Source of the DNA: Kiloniellales bacterium
Lineage (GTDB): Bacteria; Pseudomonadota; Alphaproteobacteria; Kiloniellales; JAKSDN01
DNA: 64,000 nt
Assembly: GCA_030064845.1 (NCBI GenBank)
Contig: JASJEC010000006.1
Location: 1 to 64,000 of the forward strand
Direction: 5' to 3'
Part shown: positions 55,288 to 64,000 of the stretch, in pieces
How the letters are laid out: each line of letters opens with the position of its first letter
How positions within the stretch are numbered: the first letter of the stretch is position 1
Notes under the pieces: generated by a model
What the model was told of the DNA's origin: nothing
Databases searched by the model: none
What the model saw: only the letters and a program-made list of their open reading frames with translations
Program-made: the position numbers and the translations under genes

Positions 55288-55425
55288 GCCGCCGGGCCCT
55301 GCTTGGGATCCACTGGATCGCCCTCCCTGTACAACGCATCCCTTCCGGACACTTGGCGCGGAGTTTAGTGTGCGCGCCGCGCCATGACAATCTTTCGGGC
55401 CGTAGCCGCGGCGGTCCGTATCTGC

Positions 55426-55490
55426 TAGAGCGGAATCACCGGGTTTGACGGATCGCCTCCGACGATTCAGTCAGACCCGGACCTGCTCTA
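55426..55490. repeat. TAGAGC palindromic repeat, copy E (GGGTTTGA-core type)
   Basis: Reads TAGAGCGGAATCACCGGGTT ... GACCCGGACCTGCTCTA. It lies in the divergent gap between the acyl-CoA synthetase and the alpha/beta hydrolase, the only copy seen at gene 5' ends. Confidence 0.8.
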
Positions 55491-55530
55491 GGTGCCTGCA
55501 AAGAGCGCCGACCAACCGGAGACGGGGCCC

Positions 55531-56337
55531 GTGCCCGAACCAGCCGCCTCGGCCAGCGAGGACTTCAGCGTAACCGCCGACGGCCGGCGGCTCGCCGTGC
55601 GCCGACTGCGGCCGCCGGGCGCCGCCGCTGCCGGGCCGACCCTGGTTTTTCTCCACGAGGGGCTCGGCTCCATCGCCCAGTGGCGCGACTTCCCGACGGC
55701 GCTGTGCGCGCTGACCGGCCGGCCGGGCCTGGTCTACGACCGCTGGGGCTTCGGCGGCTCGGACCCGGTGACGCTGCCGCGCCCGACCGACTACCTGGAA
55801 CGCGAGGCGACCGGGGCCCTGCCCGCCGTGCTGGAGGCCTGCGGGATCCAGCGGCCGATCCTGATCGGCCACAGCGACGGCGGCACGATCGCCCTGCTCT
55901 ACGCCGCCGCCTTTCCGGATCGACCGGCCGGCTGCATCACCGAGGCGGCCCACGTCTTCGTCGAGGCCGTCACCCTGGCCGGCATCCGCCAGGCGGTCGC
56001 CGCCTGGGACGCGGGGGAGCTGCGCTGGCGCCTGGAGCGCTACCACGGCGACAAGACCGAGAGCGCCTTCCGCGGCTGGGCCGAGACCTGGCTGAGCCCC
56101 GCGTTCCGCAACTGGAACATCGTCGAGCGGCTGCCCGGCATCACCTGTCCGCTCCTGGTCATGCAGGGCGCGGACGACGAGTACGGGACGCCGGCCCAGG
56201 TCGCCGCGATCGCCGAAGGCGCCGCCGGCCTGGTCGAGACCTGCCTGCTGCCCGACTGCGCCCACATTCCCCACCTCCAGGCGCGCGACCGGGTGCTGGC
56301 GGAGATGTCCGCCTTCGTGAATGCGGTTAGGGCCTAA
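55531..56337 (+). CDS. alpha/beta hydrolase
   Basis: A 268-residue cytoplasmic alpha/beta hydrolase. The oxyanion-hole stretch is [14 protein letters not shown], the nucleophile elbow is [16 protein letters not shown] (Ser), the Asp is in [11 protein letters not shown] and the His in [13 protein letters not shown] chose the GTG at 55531, which has GGAG nine bases upstream; a GTG at 55492 would begin next to repeat E without a ribosome site. Esterase, lipase or C-C hydrolase activity cannot be told apart. Confidence 0.85.
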   Translation: MPEPAASASEDFSVTADGRRLAVRRLRPPGAAAAGPTLVFLHEGLGSIAQWRDFPTALCALTGRPGLVYDRWGFGGSDPVTLPRPTDYLEREATGALPAVLEACGIQRPILIGHSDGGTIALLYAAAFPDRPAGCITEAAHVFVEAVTLAGIRQAVAAWDAGELRWRLERYHGDKTESAFRGWAETWLSPAFRNWNIVERLPGITCPLLVMQGADDEYGTPAQVAAIAEGAAGLVETCLLPDCAHIPHLQARDRVLAEMSAFVNAVRA

Positions 56338-56494
56338 AGCGCGGTCTCACGAGGCGTTCAACAACTGGACATTGCCCCGCAACTGCACCATTTTTCGCAG
56401 GGGAACACCCGGCCGTGCACCGCAAAGGGCGCTCGGGCCGACAAAGCGCATTCAGGAAGAAACCTCGTCTGAACCCTTGGAAGGAGCACCCGCC

Positions 56495-59167
<2,673 letters not shown>

Positions 59168-59189
59168 AGGGGGAATCGAGCCAAACGTC

Positions 59190-59203
59190 TAGAGCGGATC
59201 GGG
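59190..59203. repeat. solitary half of TAGAGC repeat
   Basis: TAGAGCGGATCGGG occurs 22 bases after the acnA stop without a matching arm. It may be a decayed copy or a target-like half-site. Confidence 0.45.
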
Positions 59204-59249
59204 AACGGGGCCTACCGCAGCCCCTTGGCCACCCCGCCGCGCAAGGTTC

Positions 59250-60044
59250 TCATTGGACCAGCGGCGTCCTGGCACCCTCCAGGTCGATTCCGTGGATTTC
59301 CGCCCGGCCGGCGAGGATATGGATGTACTGCGCGACCGCCCGCTGCCAACTTGCCGTCTGCAGATAGTCGGCAATACGGTCCCGCACCGCTTCGAAAGGC
59401 AGTTGCCGGCCGTCGATGCGGCGGTCGAGCCGCAGGACGTGGACGCCATAGCGTGAGCGCACCGGCACCGGACAGAGCTGCCCTTCCTCGAGATTGGCCA
59501 GGAAGGTCTCGAACTCCGGCACCGTGTCGCCGCGCGATACCTGCCCCAGCCGGCCGTCGTTCTGTGCCGAGCTGCAGGCCGAGAGCCGGCGCGCGAGATT
59601 TGCGAAAGCGCCGGGGTCTTTCTGAAGGGCGGCGATCACCTGCTCCGCCTCGGACACCGCCTTCTCGTAGGCCGCCCCATCGTCGGGCGCCGCGGAGAAG
59701 AGAATGTGGGCGGCCTCGAAGAGGTCCGGGCTGCGAAAGCGTTGCGGGTTGTTGTCGAAGTACCGCCGGCAGGTCGCCTCGTCCGCCTCAGGAACCGTCA
59801 CTTCGCGCTCCAGCAGGGTGCGGATCGTGGCTTCCTCACCGATCTCCTGCCGGCCTTTGTCGTCGGTTTCCGGGGCCGCCGCGATGCCCTGGCGCCCTGC
59901 CTCCTGGAGCAGCAGTTCGCGGACAGCCAGGGCTTGGGCCGCGGCCGCCAGCGCCGCTTCCGGGGTCTCTGCCGGATGGTTCTGAGCTTCGGCCTGGATC
60001 GCCGCCTGCGAAATGCAGGCGGCGTTGATCTTGATGCCCTCCAC
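59250..60044 (-). CDS. PpiC-type peptidylprolyl isomerase linked to nitrate reductase
   Basis: A 264-residue parvulin-fold protein. The isomerase domain runs from about residue 105 to 210: FEAAHILFSAAPDDGA, then GRLGQVSRGDTVPEFETFLA and VPVRSRYGVHVLRLDRRIDG. There is no signal peptide, so it is cytoplasmic, like NifM. Its position just after narI, 5 bases away, is seen in other nar operons and implies a role in folding the nitrate reductase. It ends beside acnA on the opposite strand. Confidence 0.88.
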   Translation of the reverse strand: MEGIKINAACISQAAIQAEAQNHPAETPEAALAAAAQALAVRELLLQEAGRQGIAAAPETDDKGRQEIGEEATIRTLLEREVTVPEADEATCRRYFDNNPQRFRSPDLFEAAHILFSAAPDDGAAYEKAVSEAEQVIAALQKDPGAFANLARRLSACSSAQNDGRLGQVSRGDTVPEFETFLANLEEGQLCPVPVRSRYGVHVLRLDRRIDGRQLPFEAVRDRIADYLQTASWQRAVAQYIHILAGRAEIHGIDLEGARTPLVQ

Positions 60045-60049
60045 CGGCC

Positions 60050-60799
60050 CTATTCCGCAGGCGTCGCCGTGCCAGCCGCACGATGGGCGCCGGCTGCACG
60101 ATGGGCGCCGGCCGGACGACGGGAGCGGACGACCTGATAGCCCGGCCGCCAGACATAGCGGATGGGCACACTGAGCATGTGCACCAACCGGGTGAAGGGG
60201 AAGAGGAGGAAGATTGTCAGCCCCAGGAAGATATGCAGTTTGAAGATCGGATGCGCACCAGCCATCAGGGCGGCGGCACCGAAGTCAAAGGTGAAGATGC
60301 CCTGTGCCCAGTTCATAAAGCGCACCATCTCCTCGCCGTCGAGGTGACCCAGGGAAACGGGGATGGTCCCCAGGCCCAGGGCCAGCTGGATCCACAGCAA
60401 GACGATAATGGCGCTATCGCTGAAGCTGGAGGTCGCGCGGATACGCGGATCGAAGAGCCGGCGATGCGCCAGCATAGTGGCGCCGATGATGGCCAAGACC
60501 CCCGCGATGCCGCCCAGCCCGATGGCCATCAGCTGTTTGAAGGTGTGGCTGACACCGATGAAGTCGAACACCGCGATGGGTGTCAGCAGGCCGACGAAAT
60601 GCCCGAGAAAGATGAAGAGCACACCGGCATGAAACAGCACGGAACCCACCACCAACTGGCGCCGGCGCAGAAGCTGGCTGGAGCCCGAGCGCCAAGTGTA
60701 GGGCTCACGGTCATAGCGGACAATCGATCCGAGGACCATGACCGTCAAGGCGATGTATGGGTAAATCCCGAAGACGAGCGTGTTCATAAAAGAGCCCAT
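60050..60799 (-). CDS. narI: respiratory nitrate reductase gamma subunit NarI
   Basis: Diheme cytochrome b membrane subunit that takes electrons from quinol, 249 residues. Five hydrophobic stretches and conserved histidines appear in VLFHAGVLFIFLGHFVGLL and FKLHIFLGLTIFLLFPFTRL, then LVHMLSVPIRYVWRPGYQVV. The C-terminal tail is made of short Arg/Ala/Gly/His repeats encoded by an 18-base tandem repeat. The ATG at 60799 may be replaced by Met5. Third membrane-associated gene of narGHJI. Confidence 0.95.
   Translation of the reverse strand: MGSFMNTLVFGIYPYIALTVMVLGSIVRYDREPYTWRSGSSQLLRRRQLVVGSVLFHAGVLFIFLGHFVGLLTPIAVFDFIGVSHTFKQLMAIGLGGIAGVLAIIGATMLAHRRLFDPRIRATSSFSDSAIIVLLWIQLALGLGTIPVSLGHLDGEEMVRFMNWAQGIFTFDFGAAALMAGAHPIFKLHIFLGLTIFLLFPFTRLVHMLSVPIRYVWRPGYQVVRSRRPAGAHRAAGAHRAAGTATPAE
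60076..60129. repeat. 18-base tandem repeat in the 3' end of narI
   Basis: Units CCGCACGATGGGCGCCGG, CTGCACGATGGGCGCCGG and a diverged third CCGGACGACGGGAGCGGA follow directly. They encode the repeated AHRAAG tail of NarI. Likely a length-variable tract. Confidence 0.65.
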
Positions 60800-60811
60800 A
60801 GCGCGAACTCC

Positions 60812-61552
60812 TCAATCCGAGTTGTTGGCCGCAAGGCCTGAAGCGGAGGTTTGAACGTTGGGTGCATCCATGCGGGCAAGGCTGTCGCGGGCGACCGGGC
60901 AGCCTCCTCCCGGCGAGACGCCGCCCGATCCCGAACCCGGCCCGAAGGTAACCGGCTGGTCTTCCCAGGCGCGATCCAGCGCCTCGAGGTCGCTTGGATC
61001 CTCATCCGGTTCGGCCAGCAGGTCATCCATGGCCGCTTTCGCCGGCTTTCCCGTGGCGATGCCCTCCAAGGCAAGGAAGACCCAGTTATAAGGGCTCTTG
61101 CGTTTGCGCAGCCGCTCGGCCAAGGCAGCGATGACATGGAGCGGCTGACTCAGCAGATCGCGCGCCTCCTCTGCGGGCCGGGTGCCGAGGAACTCGAGAA
61201 ACAGCGGCAGGAAGTCTGGCAGTTCCCGCGCACCGATCACCAGACCATGCTTCTCGTAGTGCGCCGCCAAGTCGACCAGCGCCTGGCCGCGGTCGCGGCT
61301 TTCGCCGTGAATGTGCTCGAAGAGATGTAACGACAGCGAACGGGTGCGGTCGAAGAGCAGGACATAGCGCTCCTGCAGGTCGTAAAGGTCGCCGGCCGCA
61401 AGCTCATCGATCAGGCCAAAAACCCCTTTCGCGCAGTTGGCCGGCACCATTTTCTCGTCCGCGAGGACCTGTTTCATTTCGGCAGCCGCCGCCTGGATTT
61501 CCTTCTCGGGATAGGTCAGCAGCAGGGAGAGCACCTTGAAGGTCTTGCCCAT
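60812..61552 (-). CDS. narJ: nitrate reductase molybdenum cofactor assembly chaperone NarJ
   Basis: A 246-residue cytoplasmic chaperone that inserts the molybdenum cofactor and Fe-S cluster into NarG. It opens MGKTFKVLSLLLTYPEKEIQ; LQERYVLLFDRTRSLSLHLF and EHIHGESRDRGQALVDLAAH are the conserved NarJ core. The C-terminus is Gly/Pro-rich. The ATG at 61552 overlaps the narH stop as TGATG. Between narH and narI as usual. Confidence 0.94.
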   Translation of the reverse strand: MGKTFKVLSLLLTYPEKEIQAAAAEMKQVLADEKMVPANCAKGVFGLIDELAAGDLYDLQERYVLLFDRTRSLSLHLFEHIHGESRDRGQALVDLAAHYEKHGLVIGARELPDFLPLFLEFLGTRPAEEARDLLSQPLHVIAALAERLRKRKSPYNWVFLALEGIATGKPAKAAMDDLLAEPDEDPSDLEALDRAWEDQPVTFGPGSGSGGVSPGGGCPVARDSLARMDAPNVQTSASGLAANNSD

Positions 61553-63078
61553 CACATGACCTCCGTGGGGGTGTGCACTTTCTTCTTGCGTCCGGCGCCG
61601 AAGAGGTTGGTGTCGCTGGCACCTTCCGAGCAGCCGTTGCCGAAGCTGAAGCCGCAGGAACCGCGCAGGTCGTAGGCGTCTTCGCCGACCTCGCGATGTG
61701 CCGTCGGGATGACGAAGCGGTCCTCGTAGTTGGCGATCGCCATGACGTGGTACATGTCCTCGATCTGCCTTGGCGTGAGACCTACGCGCTGGGCCACCGC
61801 CTCGTCCAACATGCCGTCCACCGTTTTGGCGCGCATGTAGGCGCGCATGGCGAGCATACGTTGCAGCGCTTTGGCCACCGGCTTCTCGTTGCCGGCCGTC
61901 AAGAGATTGGCGAGGTAGCGGATGGGAATGCGCAGGGAGTTGACGTCGGGTAGCCCGTCGTCCCAGGCAATCTTGCCGGCCTCGGCCGCCGACTGAATTG
62001 GCGAGAGCGGCGGCACGTACCAGACCATCGGCAGCGTCCGGTATTCCGGGTGCAGCGGGAAGGCGATCTTCCAGTCCATTGCCATCTTCCAAACCGGAGA
62101 CCTGCGCGCGGCCTCCAGCCAGTCTTCCGGAACCCCGTCTTCACGCGCCTGGGCGATCACCTCGGGGTCGTTGGGGTCAAGGAAGATGTCGAGCTGGGCC
62201 TGATAAAGGTCGCCGGGATCTTCGGTCGCCGCCGCGTCGCTGATCCCGTCGGCGTCGTAGAGCAGCACACCCAGATAGCGGATACGTCCGACGCAGGTCT
62301 CGGAGCAGACCGTCGGTTCGCCGGCTTCGATGCGTGGATAGCAGAAGATGCACTTCTCCGACTTTCCGGAAGACCAGTTGTAGTAGATCTTCTTGTAGGG
62401 GCAGCCGGATACGCACATGCGCCAGCCGCGGCATTTCTCCTGGTCGATGAGGACGATCCCGTCCTCCTCGCGCTTGTAGATGGCGCCCGAAGGACAGGCA
62501 GCCACGCAGGTCGGGTTCAAGCAGTGCTCGCAAAGCCGCGGCAGATACATCATGAAGGTGTTTTCGAAGGCGCCGTAGATCTCCTTCTCGACCCCTTCGA
62601 AGTTTACGTCCTTGGAGCGCTTGGCAAACTCGCCGCCGAGGATCTCTTCCCAGTTCGGCCCCCATTCGATCTTCTCCATGCGCTCGCCGGAAATGAGCGA
62701 CCGCGGCCGGGCCGTCGGCGTGGCTTCAAGCTCCGGCGCAGTCTGGAGATGCTCGTAGTCGAAGGTGAAGGGCTCGTAGTAGTCGTCGATCTCCGGAAGG
62801 TCCGGATTGGCGAAGATCTTCGCCAATATGCGCCATTTGGCACCCATCTTCGGGCGCAAACGGCCGTTTCCGGTGCGCTCCCAGCCGCCGTTCCAGCGTT
62901 TCTGGTTCTCCCATTCCTTGGGATAGCCGATGCCCGGCTTGGTCTCGACGTTGTTGAACCAGGCGTATTCCATGCCTTCCCGGTTGGTCCAGACGTTCTT
63001 GCAGGTGACGGAACAGGTGTGACACCCGATACACTTGTCCAGGTTCAACACCATGCCGATTTGCGCGCGGATCTTCAT
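61552..63078 (-). CDS. narH: respiratory nitrate reductase beta subunit NarH
   Basis: Fe-S electron-transfer subunit, 508 residues. The first cluster motif is LDKCIGCHTCSVTCKNVW; others are LCEHCLNPTCVAACPSGAIY, DQEKCRGWRMCVSGCPYKKI and CIFCYPRIEAGEPTVCSETC, with the Trp in the third group (CRGWRMC) that marks the 3Fe-4S site. It relays electrons from NarI to NarG. The ATG overlaps the narG stop as ATGA. Confidence 0.97.
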   Translation of the reverse strand: MKIRAQIGMVLNLDKCIGCHTCSVTCKNVWTNREGMEYAWFNNVETKPGIGYPKEWENQKRWNGGWERTGNGRLRPKMGAKWRILAKIFANPDLPEIDDYYEPFTFDYEHLQTAPELEATPTARPRSLISGERMEKIEWGPNWEEILGGEFAKRSKDVNFEGVEKEIYGAFENTFMMYLPRLCEHCLNPTCVAACPSGAIYKREEDGIVLIDQEKCRGWRMCVSGCPYKKIYYNWSSGKSEKCIFCYPRIEAGEPTVCSETCVGRIRYLGVLLYDADGISDAAATEDPGDLYQAQLDIFLDPNDPEVIAQAREDGVPEDWLEAARRSPVWKMAMDWKIAFPLHPEYRTLPMVWYVPPLSPIQSAAEAGKIAWDDGLPDVNSLRIPIRYLANLLTAGNEKPVAKALQRMLAMRAYMRAKTVDGMLDEAVAQRVGLTPRQIEDMYHVMAIANYEDRFVIPTAHREVGEDAYDLRGSCGFSFGNGCSEGASDTNLFGAGRKKKVHTPTEVM

Positions 63079-64000
63079 TCTGCAGCCTCCATGTCGTCGC
63101 GGGCCGGCCGCTCGAGCCAGTCGACCTTGTCCATCTTGCGGACAATGACGAACTCGTCGCGATTGGAACCGACCGTTCCGTAATAGTTGAAGCCGTAAGA
63201 CTGTTGGGCATAGCCGCCGATCATATGGGTCGGCTTCAGCACCGTGCGGGTCACCGAATTGTGGATGCCCCCGCGCTGGCCCGTGGTTTCTGCCCCCGGC
63301 GTGTTCACGATCTTCTCCTGCGCGTGATACATGAAGATGGTTCCCTCATGCATGCGCTGAGAGACGACGACCCGCGCCGTCAGTGCGCCATTGGTGTTGT
63401 AGACTTCGACCCAGTCGTTGTCTTGGATCGCCGCCTTCTTGGCGTCTACCTCGCTGATCCAGACCACCGGGCCGCCCCGGTTCAACGTCAGCATCAAAAG
63501 GTTGTCGGTGTAGGTGGAGTGGATCCCCCACTTCTGGTGTGGTGTGATGAAATTCAACACCACTTGCGGGTTTCCATTGTCCTTCTCGGCAATGACCGGA
63601 TTCACCGACTTGGTATCGATCGGCGGGCGGTAGACGCAGAAGCCCTCGCCGAACGCCCGCATCCAGAGGTGATCCTGATAGAGCTGCTGGCGGCCGGTCA
63701 AGGTGCGCCAGGGAATCAGCTCATGCACGTTGGTGTATCCGGCGTTGTAGCAGACCGACTCCGACTCGATTCCCGACCAAGTCGGTGACGAGATGATCTT
63801 GCGCGGTTGGGCGACCACGTCCCGGAACCGGATCTTCTCATCCTCCTTGGGCAGTGCCAGATGCTGGTGATCGAGGCCGGTCGCCTTGCCCAACGCTCCC
63901 CAGGCTTTGACTGCTACCTCGCCATTGGTCTCGGGCGCCAGCATCAAGATCACTTCGGTGGCATCGACGTCACTCTCGATGCGCGGCATACCCTGGGTCG
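63075..64000 (-). CDS. narG: respiratory nitrate reductase alpha subunit NarG, C-terminal part
   Basis: The last 308 codons of the molybdenum-containing catalytic subunit; the rest lies beyond the right edge. Recognisable are KWGIHSTYTDNLLMLTLNRG, VVWISEVDAKKAAIQDNDWV, EVYNTNGALTARVVVSQRMH and PTHMIGGYAQQSYGFNYYGT, all typical of the C-terminal molybdopterin-binding domain. The reading frame remains open to the window end. It heads the nar operon and overlaps narH by 4 bases. Confidence 0.96.
   Translation of the reverse strand, partial: TQGMPRIESDVDATEVILMLAPETNGEVAVKAWGALGKATGLDHQHLALPKEDEKIRFRDVVAQPRKIISSPTWSGIESESVCYNAGYTNVHELIPWRTLTGRQQLYQDHLWMRAFGEGFCVYRPPIDTKSVNPVIAEKDNGNPQVVLNFITPHQKWGIHSTYTDNLLMLTLNRGGPVVWISEVDAKKAAIQDNDWVEVYNTNGALTARVVVSQRMHEGTIFMYHAQEKIVNTPGAETTGQRGGIHNSVTRTVLKPTHMIGGYAQQSYGFNYYGTVGSNRDEFVIVRKMDKVDWLERPARDDMEAAE

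Overview
This 64 kb window is high-GC, densely coded chromosomal DNA. The gene content points to an alphaproteobacterium, most likely of the Rhodospirillales/Kiloniellales kind. The evidence is chvI-chvG-hprK-rapZ-manX-ptsH-ptsI with pckA divergent upstream, an IalB-family protein beside rlmN, NnrU, YggT, an alphaproteobacterial-style ccm cluster, and narGHJI with a linked PpiC isomerase. The species is not identifiable from the sequence alone. No rRNA, integrase, transposase, plasmid or phage gene, or CRISPR array was seen. One tRNA (Ala, CGC) is present.

Layout, left to right. 1-6.2 kb: the end of a BMP-type importer, then a tightly overlapping cupin dioxygenase / arginine-deiminase-fold / polysaccharide-deacetylase operon and a GMC oxidoreductase. 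6.3-9.7 kb: a vanadium-haloperoxidase-like protein with Gln at the usual catalytic His, an AT-rich spacer, a secreted histidine phosphatase and a periplasmic PilJ-like protein. 9.7-14.5 kb: an MttB-family methyltransferase, a SAM methyltransferase, a quinone reductase and an L-asparaginase. 14.6-17.5 kb: TrmH-type methyltransferase, IalB, rlmN and a small membrane protein. 17.6-20.8 kb: a compact DUF262 / DUF3696-ATPase / unknown-protein operon that looks like an antiphage cassette, inserted before argG. 21-32 kb: argG, nnrU, pckA, chvIG and the regulatory PTS, where HPr kinase and RapZ share one uninterrupted reading frame. 32-34.6 kb: folD, a possible 24-residue ORF, yggT, tRNA-Ala, a small protein and a PilZ protein. 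34.7-37.9 kb: a polar amino acid ABC importer. 38-45.1 kb: ccmABCDEFGHI for cytochrome c maturation. 45.6-55.3 kb: a Sel1 lipoprotein, then a branched-chain-amino-acid-type (Liv) ABC importer transcribed with two CoA ligases. 55.5-59.2 kb: an alpha/beta hydrolase and acnA. 59.2-64 kb: ppiC and narIJHG, with narG running off the right edge.

The main non-coding structure is a family of about 64 bp imperfect palindromes. One arm begins TAGAGCAGATCCGG and the other ends in TGAATCTGCTCTA or a close variant. They lie in gene gaps, and several supply the stop codon of the neighbouring gene. Two solitary half-elements and a second, GTCATGC...GCAATGAC-type repeat family are also present.

How the parts work together: the ChvIG two-component system and the incomplete PTS (EI, HPr, EIIA-Man, HPr kinase, RapZ, no EIIC permease) form a regulatory block next to PEP carboxykinase. 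The ccm genes supply c-type cytochromes and narGHJI supplies nitrate respiration, which suggests a facultatively denitrifying lifestyle. Two ABC importers with linked CoA ligases, and the MttB and GMC enzymes, suggest use of amino acids, organic acids and methylated amines.
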